Below are positions 40,703 to 50,768 of a DNA stretch of 64,000 nucleotides, one piece after another (the first letter of the stretch is position 1; every line of letters starts with the position of its first letter). This stretch comes from a bacterium. Its GTDB lineage: Bacteria; UBA4055. The notes under the pieces were generated by a model that saw only the letters and a list, made by a program, of their open reading frames with translations, was not told where the DNA came from and did no database searches. The stretch covers positions 20,172-84,171 of the forward strand of contig JAKQBN010000076.1 of NCBI GenBank assembly GCA_029559475.1. Reading direction: 5' to 3'. A program made the translations under genes and the position numbers.

Positions 40703-41398
40703 AATAAAGTCAATAAATTCATTTATCTTGAAAGCATCCGAGACATTAAAACCGCCTGACGATATTCTTCTTAATTCTGTCAGATAAGCATACGTACCCA
40801 GTTTTGTTCCAATATCGTCCGCAAGGCTTCTTATATATGTTCCTTTTGAGCAGCTTATTCTGAGCCGCACCGAACCTGAATTCACATCAAGAACATCTAT
40901 TGAATTAATAGTGATCTTTCTCGGTTCTCGTTCGATCTCAATGCCCTTCCTTGCGAGATTATAAAGCTTCTTTCCTCCGACTTTTAAAGCTGAGAACATC
41001 GGCGGCATCTGAAGCTGCTCGCCTGTAAAATTCGAAACTGTCTCGATGATCTCTTTTTCATTCGCTTTTTTATCTGATGAAGCTATAATATTTCCTGTTT
41101 TATCGAACGAATCCGTTCTTTCGCCCAGTTTAAGGTCTGCTTCGTATATCTTATCGGAGCCCATAAACTCATCCTGGATTTTAGTGGCTTTTCCGGTAAG
41201 AATCAGCAAAAGTCCCGTGGCGAAAGGATCAAGAGTACCTGCGTGACCGATCTTTTTAATTTTTAGAACATTACGGAGTCTTGCTACGACATCGAAACTT
41301 GTCCAACCCGGTTCCTTGTCAACAAGAATTACAGCCCCTTCAGGTCCGATATCGGGCACACAGGAACAACGGTTTATTATCAGTAAATCATTTACCAT
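40694..41398 (-). CDS. truB: tRNA pseudouridine(55) synthase
   Basis: DKEPGWTSFDVVARLRN, HAGTLDPFATGLLLILTGKATK. Confidence 0.96.
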   Translation of the reverse strand: MVNDLLIINRCSCVPDIGPEGAVILVDKEPGWTSFDVVARLRNVLKIKKIGHAGTLDPFATGLLLILTGKATKIQDEFMGSDKIYEADLKLGERTDSFDKTGNIIASSDKKANEKEIIETVSNFTGEQLQMPPMFSALKVGGKKLYNLARKGIEIEREPRKITINSIDVLDVNSGSVRLRISCSKGTYIRSLADDIGTKLGTYAYLTELRRISSGGFNVSDAFKINEFIDFISG

Positions 41399-42371
41399 AG
41401 TATTTCAGACAATCTTCGCGGAGGTCTTTTAGAAGCGTGTTCCTGAGCTTATCGAAAGAACCGTAGAACTTTATACCCGCGGCGTTTTTATGCCCTCCTC
41501 CATTCCACTTAGCGGCAAAATCGCTGACGTTGAATCCGCCTTTCGATCTGATGCTTATTTTATAAAAATCCTCGCCGTTCTTTCTTACAAAAAGGGATAC
41601 TCCGGCTTCTGATATCGAATTGAGGATCATAAGAACCGGCTCGTTCTCGTAAAGCGGATTTACTGTCTGATCATTATACGCCAGAGCTATTCTCTCGTTT
41701 CTGAAAAGCTCGATCTTGGACGCGATCTCGCTCACTTTTATTGTTTCTTCATAATCCAGTCTCAAAAATATACGGTCAGTTATATCGGTAAGATCAGATC
41801 CGCAGGCAATGAATTCCTGTACTGAGCTGAGAACCTTCGAGTCCGTATTTTCAAACCTGAGTCCGCCGGTATCAGAAAGAACTCCGCTTAAAAGAGCATC
41901 TGAGATCTGTTTTGTTATACTGAATCCGTTCTCTTTCAGCACTCTGTAAACAAGCTGCGAAGCTGATGCGGATGAGCTGTCAACATAATTGAGAGTACCG
42001 AACATCTCATTGGTCGGGTGATGGTCGATGTTTATTATTAATGCATCATCAGCTATAATATTTCTGACTTTTCCGACTCTTTCGGATGTAGCCGTATCGA
42101 GGATTATAATATTCTTATATTTTTTGTTTTTCAGTTCATCAGAATACTGTACGAACGCCCCTTTATCTCCGCCGAGAAGAAAAACATATCTTTCAACGAT
42201 CTTATCGTCATTTACTATCACCGCCTGTTTACCGGAGTTCTTCAGTGCCAGATACATGCCTATGCTTGCTCCTATGTTATCACCGTCCGGAGCATGATGT
42301 GCGGCAATGAGAAAATCGTTATTCTCCTTCAGAAATCTGCCGATCAGACTTATTACATTTTTAGTGTCCAT
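41388..42371 (-). CDS. nrnA: DHH/DHHA1 phosphoesterase, NrnA-like
   Basis: AHHAPDGDNIGASIGM, INIDHHPTNEMFG, GGGHKNAAG. Confidence 0.88.
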   Translation of the reverse strand: MDTKNVISLIGRFLKENNDFLIAAHHAPDGDNIGASIGMYLALKNSGKQAVIVNDDKIVERYVFLLGGDKGAFVQYSDELKNKKYKNIIILDTATSERVGKVRNIIADDALIINIDHHPTNEMFGTLNYVDSSSASASQLVYRVLKENGFSITKQISDALLSGVLSDTGGLRFENTDSKVLSSVQEFIACGSDLTDITDRIFLRLDYEETIKVSEIASKIELFRNERIALAYNDQTVNPLYENEPVLMILNSISEAGVSLFVRKNGEDFYKISIRSKGGFNVSDFAAKWNGGGHKNAAGIKFYGSFDKLRNTLLKDLREDCLKYYGK

Positions 42372-42394
42372 TTATATATTCACTCCCAAAGAAA

Positions 42395-42412
42395 AAGCGA
42401 CCTAAGTCGCTT
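42395..42412 (-). terminator. intrinsic-terminator-like hairpin at the rbfA stop codon
   Basis: Minus strand AAGCGAC-TTAG-GTCGCTT then TTTCTTT; stop TAG lies in the loop. Confidence 0.55.
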
Positions 42413-42764
42413 CTTCATCCTTTTTTATCGAGTTAAGCAGCTGTTCAATACGGAATACGTTGTCGAGAGTATCATCGTAGAAGAACCTCAGCTCCGGAAC
42501 TATCCTGAGATCGATATACTTGGAGATCTTCATCCTTATAGCTTTATTATTTATCCTGAAAAGCCTGTCGATCTCCTCGATCTCTTCTTTTTTGTTCCTT
42601 AACGACGTATAATATATGTTCGCTACAGATAAGTCCGGACTCATCTTTATATGATCTACCGAAGCGAATTTCAGTTCTTCTACGTTTAGATCGGTAAAAA
42701 TTATTTTCGAAATAGCCTTTTTCATCTCAGATGATATACGGCTCATCCTCTTTGAATCGGTCAT
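42402..42764 (-). CDS. rbfA: ribosome-binding factor A
   Basis: RMSRISSEMKKAISKIIFTDL...RIVPELRFFYDDTLD; position between infB and the DHH gene. Confidence 0.93.
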   Translation of the reverse strand: MTDSKRMSRISSEMKKAISKIIFTDLNVEELKFASVDHIKMSPDLSVANIYYTSLRNKKEEIEEIDRLFRINNKAIRMKISKYIDLRIVPELRFFYDDTLDNVFRIEQLLNSIKKDEEAT

Positions 42765-42766
42765 GC

Positions 42767-45496
42767 TTACAGCTTCCTCTGCGTTTCTTTATATTCGAAT
42801 ACCTCTATCAGATCCTGTTCTTTAAAATCGTTAAAGTTCTCTATTCCTATACCGCACTCGAACCCAGATGAAACTTCTTTTGCGTCGTCTTTCATCCTTT
42901 TCAGCGATGTAAGTTTGCCCTGATAAACTTCGATACCGTCCCTTATCACTTTCAGCATGGCATTCCTAATAACCTTTCCTGTCTGAACATAGCAGCCGGC
43001 AATAGCTCCCATCTTCGGAACTCTGAAAATCGCTCTGACCTCAGCCGTTCCAAGAAGCTCTTCTGTAATGAGCGGTTTGAGCATACCTTCCAGAGCGCTC
43101 TTCACGTCTTCGAAAAGATCGTAAATTATGCTGTATATCCTTATCTCCACCTTTTTCTGCTGCGCAAGGTCTTTAGCTTTTATGTTCGGTCTTACGTGGA
43201 ATCCGAGTATGATGGCATGCGAAGCTTCGGCGAGAAGTACGTCACCTTCAGTGATCGCGCCTACACCCTTCGATAGTATTTTTACTCCTACTTCGCTGTT
43301 AGCTACTTTCATCAGCGTATCACTTATAGCCTCGACTGAACCGTCGGCATCCCCTTTTATTATAAGATTTAATGTCTGGATCTCGCCAAGCTTGATCTGT
43401 TCCGAAACATTATCAAGATTTATTATGCTTACTTTGTGCTGAGACTGAGCTCTGTTTATCTGCTCTCTTCTTCCAGCTATCATTTTAGCTTTCTGCTCGT
43501 TGTCGACCACTACGAACGAGTCACCTGCGTTGGGAGAGCCTGAAAAGCCTAGCACCAGCACTGGATACGCCGGTTTAGCCTCGAAAACGTTTTCTCTCCT
43601 TTCGTTCAGCATCGCTCTTACTTTTCCGTAAGTCTGTCCGCATACGAAAGTATCGCCGACCTTAAGAGTACCCTTGTCGACAAGGATCGTTGATACTGCT
43701 CCGAAACCTTTATCAAGCTTGGATTCTATTACTGTACCTATTGCCTGGCAGAAAGGATTTGCCTTAAGTTCAAGCATATCTGCTTCGAGAAGAATTGCAT
43801 CAAGCAGCTCTTCTATTCCTAGGCCTGTCTTTGCGGATATTTCAACAGACTGATATTTACCGCCCCACTGCTCAACCAGAATATTTCTCTGCGAAAGCTG
43901 GGTTCTGATCTTTTCGGCATCCGCGTTCGGTCGGTCCATTTTATTGATCGCGAAAATTATTGGAACTTCAGCCAGGAGAGCGTGATCGATCGCTTCATTG
44001 GTCTGAGCGTTAACTCTGTCATCAGCGGCAATTACTATAATGGCTATATCTGTTATTTTCGCTCCGCGCGATCTCATTGCCGTAAAAGCCTCGTGGCCTG
44101 GCGTGTCCAAAAAAGTCAGATTTTTGTTTTTATAGTCAACAACATAAGCTCCGATATGCTGAGTTATACCGCCGGATTCTCCCGCCACTACCTTTGTTTT
44201 TCTAATATAATCAAGCAGTGATGTTTTTCCGTGATCTACATGGCCCATGATCGTAATGACCGGGTTCTTTTCTCTCAGTAGAGAAGGATCTTCGTGCTCG
44301 TCTTCGTAGAAGAAATCCTTATCGTACTCGCTTTCGAACTCAACATCTGTATCGAATTCGGCAGCAATGAGTTCGATCTTCTCTTTATCGAGCCTCTGAT
44401 TTATTGTGATCATAAGACCCATCGAAAAGCATTTGGAAATTATATCGGTAACGGAGACTCCGATCTTATTGGCGAGTTCTGCAGTAGAAATAAATTCCGA
44501 GACGCTTATAACATTGACCTCGACCTCTATCTCGGTGCCGTCCGCCTGAGCTTTCCTTTTCTTTCTTTTCTTGAAAGATTTAGCCGTATCGGAACTCATT
44601 TTACTCAGAGTATCTTTTACCGAATCTTTGATCTCTTCCTGATTTATCTTATCTTTTTTTCTTTTTTTCTTTCCTGATGCACCTGTTTCGTCAGTTGTCA
44701 GTACAACATCCCCGTCCGCAACGACTACGGAAACTTTTTTATATCTTTTTCTCTTAAATACTGCTTTACCCTTTGCTGCTTTATCTTCTTTAATAGAATC
44801 CTTGTCGTCGGTTTTCTTTTTAACCTTGGCTTTTTTATCTGCAGAATCTGCGCTTTCTGCGGGTATTACAGGCGGAGCAGCAGGTACTCTGCCGAAATCT
44901 TTTCTCGCGCCCCCCTCATTTTTGTTGAAGGGTTTTCTCGGCTGCTGATTGTCTCTGTGCTGTTCATCTCTTCTAGGCTGTGAAGGTCTGGCTTCCGAAG
45001 CAGTTTCGGTTTCCGGTTTTTTTGATTTGTTTATCTGTCTGTCAGACTGTTTCTTTTCAGCTTCGTCTTTCTTTTCTTCAGACGGTTTGGCCGGCACAGC
45101 TTCCTCTACCGGCTTTACTGCTTCAGCCAAAGATTCATCGTCTTCCTTTATCTTTCTTCTTGAACGCTTATTTATTCTTTCCTCTTCATTCTCTTTTACG
45201 GAAAGAATTTCATCGATCTCGGGAATGCGGGATTTAATATCTATCTGCTTTTTGGAAGCATCTTTCAGCTTATCGTTTTCTTCATCCTCTTCGGATTTCT
45301 TTTCAGTAAAATATTTATATCCTTCAGGATTAAATTTTTTCAGAATGAATCCGTAAGCATCGTCGTCAACTTTTGTTAAAAGGCCTTTGCTGATGTCTAT
45401 GCCCGGATGCTCTTTCTGCAGGAAATCAAGGATCTTCTGTGTAGAAAGCTCCAGTTCTTTGGCTATTTTTGATACCGGTGTGTTCTTACCCTTCAT
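42767..45496 (-). CDS. infB: translation initiation factor IF-2
   Basis: [43 protein letters not shown]; charged low-complexity N-terminus. Confidence 0.97.
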   Translation of the reverse strand: MKGKNTPVSKIAKELELSTQKILDFLQKEHPGIDISKGLLTKVDDDAYGFILKKFNPEGYKYFTEKKSEEDEENDKLKDASKKQIDIKSRIPEIDEILSVKENEEERINKRSRRKIKEDDESLAEAVKPVEEAVPAKPSEEKKDEAEKKQSDRQINKSKKPETETASEARPSQPRRDEQHRDNQQPRKPFNKNEGGARKDFGRVPAAPPVIPAESADSADKKAKVKKKTDDKDSIKEDKAAKGKAVFKRKRYKKVSVVVADGDVVLTTDETGASGKKKRKKDKINQEEIKDSVKDTLSKMSSDTAKSFKKRKKRKAQADGTEIEVEVNVISVSEFISTAELANKIGVSVTDIISKCFSMGLMITINQRLDKEKIELIAAEFDTDVEFESEYDKDFFYEDEHEDPSLLREKNPVITIMGHVDHGKTSLLDYIRKTKVVAGESGGITQHIGAYVVDYKNKNLTFLDTPGHEAFTAMRSRGAKITDIAIIVIAADDRVNAQTNEAIDHALLAEVPIIFAINKMDRPNADAEKIRTQLSQRNILVEQWGGKYQSVEISAKTGLGIEELLDAILLEADMLELKANPFCQAIGTVIESKLDKGFGAVSTILVDKGTLKVGDTFVCGQTYGKVRAMLNERRENVFEAKPAYPVLVLGFSGSPNAGDSFVVVDNEQKAKMIAGRREQINRAQSQHKVSIINLDNVSEQIKLGEIQTLNLIIKGDADGSVEAISDTLMKVANSEVGVKILSKGVGAITEGDVLLAEASHAIILGFHVRPNIKAKDLAQQKKVEIRIYSIIYDLFEDVKSALEGMLKPLITEELLGTAEVRAIFRVPKMGAIAGCYVQTGKVIRNAMLKVIRDGIEVYQGKLTSLKRMKDDAKEVSSGFECGIGIENFNDFKEQDLIEVFEYKETQRKL

Positions 45497-45499
45497 TTT

Positions 45500-45838
45500 T
45501 TAGATTCCCTCGCAAGATTTAATTATTCTTAAAATTTCGGCCTGAAGTTTTGATCTTTTGAAACCCATCACTTTAACTCCCTCTTTTCCGATCATTCCGC
45601 CCAGACTGACTTCTCCGTCCATAGAAACCACTTCGGCTGTGTCCTGAAACTTCGATCTTATGTTTTCAACGGTATTCGATGAAGTATCAGGGCTCAATAA
45701 GATCAATCCTATATCGCCGCTCTTTGCCGATTCAAGCCTGTTCTGCCCGATGAGCGCGGCTCCTGAACGTATCGAAAAATGTATCAGCGGCACGATCTTT
45801 TCCATCGTTTCCTTATTAGTCTGCGTAATAGCTGTCAA
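45500..45838 (-). CDS. L7Ae-like (YlxQ-type) protein in nusA-infB operon
   Basis: Position between nusA and infB; small L7Ae-like fold (SGAALIGQNRLESAKSGDIGLILLSPDTS). Confidence 0.65.
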   Translation of the reverse strand: MTAITQTNKETMEKIVPLIHFSIRSGAALIGQNRLESAKSGDIGLILLSPDTSSNTVENIRSKFQDTAEVVSMDGEVSLGGMIGKEGVKVMGFKRSKLQAEILRIIKSCEGI

Positions 45839-47069
45839 GTGTAGCCTTTATATAGTTGTACTTGTCCTCATCCATTCCTTCTATCTTCAGAACTTCCTCT
45901 TTAGGCATCTCGAAGAATGTTTCAGCATCCTTTATATTGTTCAGATACAGAAGATTTTTCAGTTCGTCAGTGAATTCTTCGACTTTTTCAATTGTAAGGT
46001 TGGTCAGCTCTTCATACTCGGATTCTGTCATCACCTTGAGTTTATAGCCGGAAACCTCTTCTGTCAGTTCGATATTGCTGTTCTTAAGCCCGATAACATC
46101 GTTATATATGTGGTCGGGAACTACTATCTCGGCTGTTTTTTCATCGGTGTTAAGCTCGATCTGATATTCTGTCTTTATTCCAAGCAGCCTTGTTATGAAC
46201 ATTTTCGGTTCATCGATTTTCTGGATTATATCGATCTTTTCCTTATTAAGCTCGGATACTATCGCCGTGATCCTGGCTCCTCTCTGACCTACACACGCTC
46301 CGACCGGATCTACCCTAGAATCAAGTGTTTCAAGTATTACTTTTGATCGGATCCCGGGTCTTCTGGCCACCTGAACGATCTCTATAATCCCGTCGCTGAT
46401 CTCGGGAACTTCAGATTCGAACAGCTTTTTGATAAAATCGGCATCCGCTCTCGAAACAATGACTTTAACGTCCTGATTTTTAAAGTAAACATCTTTGATA
46501 ACAGCCTTGATCAGCTCTCCTCTTCTGTATCTTTCATTGAAAACGGATTCGGATTTTGGCATAATCACTTCGATATCATCGTAGTTGATCTTGATCTCTC
46601 TTGGCGTGATCTGATGAATCGATCCCATAATTATCTCGCCGATCTTTTCTATATATGTATCGTGCGTATTGGCGCGTTCTACCTTTTTTATCTTCTGGGC
46701 AAGTATCTGCTTAGCGGCGATTATGTGCCTTCTGCCGAAAGTATCAAAATTGATTATTTCAGGGAAATCATCACCGACTTCAGCATCTTCATCTATAGCC
46801 AAAGCTTCTGAAAGTTTGATCTCGCCGACCTCGTCAGCAAAATCCTCATCCTTAACGACCTTTCTTTCATGAATGATCTCAACGTCGCCCGTATCTATAT
46901 TGAACGTTACACTGAAATAATCTTCCGCGTTAGCTTCTTCATCCAGATTATATTTCTTTTTCAGAATGCTTAAAAAGATCGATTTGACGATCTCGCTCAG
47001 CTTTGATTTCTCGATCTTCTTTTCCTTGATTATGCCTTCTATGGCGCTTACAACTTCGCGGGCATCCAT
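45816..47069 (-). CDS. nusA: transcription termination/antitermination factor NusA
   Basis: N-terminal domain, S1, KH (RRPGIRSKVILETLDSRVDPVGACVGQRGARI). Confidence 0.96.
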   Translation of the reverse strand: MDAREVVSAIEGIIKEKKIEKSKLSEIVKSIFLSILKKKYNLDEEANAEDYFSVTFNIDTGDVEIIHERKVVKDEDFADEVGEIKLSEALAIDEDAEVGDDFPEIINFDTFGRRHIIAAKQILAQKIKKVERANTHDTYIEKIGEIIMGSIHQITPREIKINYDDIEVIMPKSESVFNERYRRGELIKAVIKDVYFKNQDVKVIVSRADADFIKKLFESEVPEISDGIIEIVQVARRPGIRSKVILETLDSRVDPVGACVGQRGARITAIVSELNKEKIDIIQKIDEPKMFITRLLGIKTEYQIELNTDEKTAEIVVPDHIYNDVIGLKNSNIELTEEVSGYKLKVMTESEYEELTNLTIEKVEEFTDELKNLLYLNNIKDAETFFEMPKEEVLKIEGMDEDKYNYIKATLDSYYAD

Positions 47070-47088
47070 TTGATTGAGCCTCCGTTTA

Positions 47089-47538
47089 TTAGAATTTAAA
47101 TTTAATTTTAGCTTTAACTATATCTTCGACAAGGACTTTTTTCTCTCCGTCCTCCTCCTGAATTATTATACTGTCTTCAAATGCTTTCACAAGATTTGCT
47201 TCAGTATGCCTGTTCTTTTCTCCGTCCTTCAGTGTCAGCTTTAGATCTCTGCCCTCGTTCCACAGGAAATCTTTATATGTTTTAAGATCCCTGTCGGCTC
47301 CAGGCGAGCTTACTTCGATCTGGCAGTCATCCGGGAAAAGCGCTCCGTCCTCTGCTTCGTTGGTATTTCGCAGATCTTTTGATATCGCAGTAAGGACAGA
47401 TACTGTAGGGCCGGCTTTCGATCCAACGGTGATCCTTATGATCATTCCTCTCGAATTTGAAGCTGTTGTCACATCAACGAGTTCCTGACCGTATTTTGTA
47501 GCTGCTTCGCCTGCATATTTTTTTATTCTGTCTAACAT
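47089..47538 (-). CDS. rimP: ribosome maturation factor RimP
   Basis: Size, EVSSPGADRDLKTYKDF motif, position upstream of nusA. Confidence 0.9.
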   Translation of the reverse strand: MLDRIKKYAGEAATKYGQELVDVTTASNSRGMIIRITVGSKAGPTVSVLTAISKDLRNTNEAEDGALFPDDCQIEVSSPGADRDLKTYKDFLWNEGRDLKLTLKDGEKNRHTEANLVKAFEDSIIIQEEDGEKKVLVEDIVKAKIKFKF

Positions 47539-47570
47539 CTGTCCCCTGTTCCCTATTTCTTACAAACAAA

Positions 47571-47591
47571 AAAGTGGGGTTTACCCACTTT
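47571..47591 (-). terminator. intrinsic terminator downstream of dxs / leader hairpin of rimP-nusA operon
   Basis: Minus strand AAAGTGGG-TAAAC-CCCACTTT followed by TTTGTTTG. Confidence 0.75.
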
Positions 47592-47626
47592 CTCCGTTCA
47601 CGCTTCAATATCACGCCGTAAATATA

Positions 47627-47654
47627 ATTATAATTTATTTAATACGCAAGTCAA
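47627..47654 (-). promoter_or_regulatory. sigma70-type promoter TTGACT-N16-TATAAT for the rimP-nusA-infB operon
   Basis: Perfect -10 and near-perfect -35 on the minus strand between dxs stop and the 47571-47591 hairpin. Confidence 0.6.
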
Positions 47655-47657
47655 AAA

Positions 47658-49532
47658 TCAGTTTTTTAACATTGCTGCTATACTCTGGGCTATCCCTTCA
47701 ATGTTAAGTTTTAAATTTCCTAAAAGTATATCCGTATTGCCGTGCTCGACAAATTCGTCGGGAATACCCAGTCTGTGAACGGCTATATCATTTTTACCTA
47801 TTGAATTATAATATTCGATAACTGCGCTGCCGAAACCTCCGTTCAGGCTGTTCTCTTCGATCGTAATGATCTTATTATATCCTGAAGCAACTTCGTTTAA
47901 TATCTGAGCATCGAGCGGTTTGGGGAATTTCATATCATATAAAGATATATCTATTCCTTTCTTATTTAAAATCTCCGCAGCTTTAAGTGCAGAATTGGTC
48001 ACGTTCCCTATGCAAAGAACAGCCGCTTTTGTTCCTTTGACTAGCTGTTCGCCTTTGCCTATCTCTATTAACTTCATCTCATCATCTGTAATACCCTTTG
48101 GAACAGAACCTCGCGGATATCTTATCGCGAAAATCCCTTTTGTTCTTGAGGCTGTATACAACATGTTCCTGAGCTGAATGCCATTTCTCGGAGACATTAT
48201 GATTATATTAGGTATTATCCTGAGATACGATATATCAAAAACACCGTGATGTGTCGGACCGTCCTCTCCAACGATCCCTGATCGGTCTATCGCGAAGATC
48301 ATATCTAGTTTCTGAAGCGCACAGTCGTGAATGATCTGATCGTAGGATCTCTGAAGAAAGGTTGAATAAATAGCCACGACCGGCTTGAATCCGTTAATTG
48401 AAAGAGCGGCGGAAAAAGTTACAGCGTGTTCTTCTGCTATTCCGACATCAAAGAATCTTTCCGGGAACCTGTCTGCAAATTCGCTGAGGCCGGTTCCAAT
48501 CTTCATCGCCGCGGTAACAGCTACGATCTTTTTATCCTTTTCAGCTATGCTGCATAGTGCTTTGCCGAAAACGTCCTGATATTTAGGATTTTCGATCTTA
48601 GCCTCTTTTTGAGCTTCGAGTATTCCGGGATTGACGCCGTGATAAGTACCTTTGATGTCTTCTTCGGCAGGTTTGTATCCTTTTCCCTTTTCAGTAATAA
48701 TATGTAAGAAAACCGGCCCTGAAACTTTATTTTTTATGTTTTCAAGAACTTTCACGAGAGCCGGAATGTCATGACCGTTAACAGGTCCTATATAATTGAA
48801 TCCTAATTTCTCAAAAAGTATTCCGGGAGTGAGAAGGCTTTTTACGCTGTCTTCAAGTTTAGAGAACCCTTTCCTTATCTGCTTTCCGAGTTTATATTTT
48901 CCCGATAAATTCCATATGTCGTTCCTGAATTTATTAAAAGTCGGGTCTGAAAGCACTGAAGTAGTGTATTTAGAAATAGCGCCCACGTTCTTTGAGATCG
49001 ACATTTCGTTATCGTTCAGTATAACTAAAAAATTCTTTCCGGAAACTCCAGCGTTATTTAATCCTTCAAAGGCAAGCCCGCCCGTTATCGAACCGTCACC
49101 TATGACTGAGATCACGTTGCAGTCGTCATTATTAAGTTCTCTCGCCATTACGAACCCGAAACCTGCCGAGATCGAAGTTGATGCATGCCCTACTCCGAAT
49201 GTATCGTAAACAGATTCAGACGGCTTGATGAATCCGCTGATGCCTTTATACTGCCTGTTAGTATGAAATACATCTCTTCTTCCCGTATATATTTTGTAAG
49301 CATAAGCCTGATGACCGACGTCCCATACGATCTTGTCTTTCGGAGGGCTGAATACTTTAAGCAGTGCTATGGTAAGTTCTACTACTCCGAGGCTCGGAGC
49401 AAGATGACCGCCGGTAATATCTACATTTTTAATGATGAACTTCCTGGTTTCATCGGCAAGCATAGAAAGTTCTTCTTCGGCAAGATTTTTTATGTCTTCC
49501 GGACTGTTTATCTTTTCGAGCAGATTGGTCAT
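47658..49532 (-). CDS. dxs: 1-deoxy-D-xylulose-5-phosphate synthase
   Basis: HLAPSLGVVELTIAL, WDVGHQAYAYKI, VIGDGSITGGLAFEGLNNAG, DRSGIVGEDGPTHHGVFD. Confidence 0.97.
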   Translation of the reverse strand: MTNLLEKINSPEDIKNLAEEELSMLADETRKFIIKNVDITGGHLAPSLGVVELTIALLKVFSPPKDKIVWDVGHQAYAYKIYTGRRDVFHTNRQYKGISGFIKPSESVYDTFGVGHASTSISAGFGFVMARELNNDDCNVISVIGDGSITGGLAFEGLNNAGVSGKNFLVILNDNEMSISKNVGAISKYTTSVLSDPTFNKFRNDIWNLSGKYKLGKQIRKGFSKLEDSVKSLLTPGILFEKLGFNYIGPVNGHDIPALVKVLENIKNKVSGPVFLHIITEKGKGYKPAEEDIKGTYHGVNPGILEAQKEAKIENPKYQDVFGKALCSIAEKDKKIVAVTAAMKIGTGLSEFADRFPERFFDVGIAEEHAVTFSAALSINGFKPVVAIYSTFLQRSYDQIIHDCALQKLDMIFAIDRSGIVGEDGPTHHGVFDISYLRIIPNIIIMSPRNGIQLRNMLYTASRTKGIFAIRYPRGSVPKGITDDEMKLIEIGKGEQLVKGTKAAVLCIGNVTNSALKAAEILNKKGIDISLYDMKFPKPLDAQILNEVASGYNKIITIEENSLNGGFGSAVIEYYNSIGKNDIAVHRLGIPDEFVEHGNTDILLGNLKLNIEGIAQSIAAMLKN

Positions 49533-50266
49533 TTTTCAATTTCCGATATTATTTTTCTTACCCTTTCAAGGTCTTCCGGTGTATCTACCCCGACAGAATC
49601 ATGCTGTACTTCAACGCATTTTATTCTGAATCCGTTTTCCAGGATCCTGAGCTGTTCTAAAGATTCCGACAGTTCAAGTTTTGTACTTTTTAGTTCAACA
49701 AAAGTTTTCAGAAAATCCGTTTTGTATGCATAAATACCTAAATGTTTGTAAAAAACATTGTTCGGGTTTCGGTCAAAAGGTATTTTTGACCGTGAAAAAT
49801 ATAAGGCGGACATATTTTTGTCGAATACGGCTTTGACCACGTTTTTGTTGTCAGCTTCGGTTAAGTCGGATATCATTTTTACCGGAGTCGAACACACAAA
49901 TTCATTAGATGATGCAAGTGCTGATATTAGTGAATCAATTACGTCTGGATTCAAGAGCGGTTCGTCGCCCTGAATGTTAACAACTATGTCAGAATTTCTA
50001 CCTTTCACAGCAGCCCAACATCTGTCGGTTCCTGTCCTTATATCAGATACCGTCATTACAGCCTTTATTCCATGTTCTCTTGCGTGGTCATATATCCTTT
50101 GATCATCAGTCGCTATTATAACTTCGCTAAGAAGCCTGCATTTTTCAGCCTGCTCCGCTACTCTGACCACCATGCTTTTTCCGTTTATGTCGGCAAGAGG
50201 TTTTCCGGGAAATCTCGTCGATGAATATCTTGCGGGTATTACTCCTATAACACATTGATCAGTCAT
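49529..50266 (-). CDS. kdsB: 3-deoxy-manno-octulosonate cytidylyltransferase
   Basis: GVIPARYSSTRFPGKPLADINGKSMV, VNIQGDEPL, KHLGIYAYKTDFL. Confidence 0.96.
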   Translation of the reverse strand: MTDQCVIGVIPARYSSTRFPGKPLADINGKSMVVRVAEQAEKCRLLSEVIIATDDQRIYDHAREHGIKAVMTVSDIRTGTDRCWAAVKGRNSDIVVNIQGDEPLLNPDVIDSLISALASSNEFVCSTPVKMISDLTEADNKNVVKAVFDKNMSALYFSRSKIPFDRNPNNVFYKHLGIYAYKTDFLKTFVELKSTKLELSESLEQLRILENGFRIKCVEVQHDSVGVDTPEDLERVRKIISEIEK

Positions 50267-50609
50267 TAACTATCCTTTTTAACTCATCTATGTCGAACGG
50301 CTTGTCTAAAAGTCCGCTTATTCCGTATTCCGCCATTTTCTCTTCCGAAAGCAGCTGATGGTATCCTGAAATAATATATACTTTTGTTCCCTGATACTTA
50401 TCTTTGATCTTTTTTGCTATATCCACTCCTGTCATGTCGGGCATCTGATAATCAGATATTACCATGTCATAATGCGCCGCCTGGAAAATTTTCTCTATAT
50501 TATTTCCTGATGTTATAGCAGTTACTTCGTGACCGAGAATTTCAAGTATTTCTGTCAGCACTTCAAGAATATCAGGCTGATCGTCAAGTATAAGAATTTT
50601 TTTGCCCAT
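50259..50609 (-). CDS. single-domain (CheY-like) response regulator
   Basis: KKILILDDQPDILEVL, MVISDYQMPDMTG, LLDKPFDIDEL; no output domain. Confidence 0.92.
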   Translation of the reverse strand: MGKKILILDDQPDILEVLTEILEILGHEVTAITSGNNIEKIFQAAHYDMVISDYQMPDMTGVDIAKKIKDKYQGTKVYIISGYHQLLSEEKMAEYGISGLLDKPFDIDELKRIVND

Positions 50610-50724
50610 CAGATGTTTCTCCGCAATTTACGTCATCCGGCAGGATCGGTTTCTCTTTTCTTGCCGGAACACTCCAATTTTAACTTTATTTATATTAATA
50701 TTCAAGCTGTTTTTTTACAAATAA

Positions 50725-50748
50725 AAAAAGAAGCCGTAGCTTCTTTTT
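50725..50748 (-). terminator. intrinsic terminator downstream of the charged secreted protein gene
   Basis: AAAAAGAAGC-CGTA-GCTTCTTTTT, T-rich on both sides. Confidence 0.65.
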
Positions 50749-50768
50749 CCATCGATCCAATAAAAAGA

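Noticed and set aside
44294-45356. Plus-strand ORFs opposite infB
   Set aside because: Antisense of the Lys/Glu-rich IF-2 N-terminus gives Ser/Phe-rich open frames; infB is unambiguous
45660-46346. 228-aa plus-strand ORF across nusA and the L7Ae-like gene
   Set aside because: Antisense to two confidently identified genes, no promoter or SD seen
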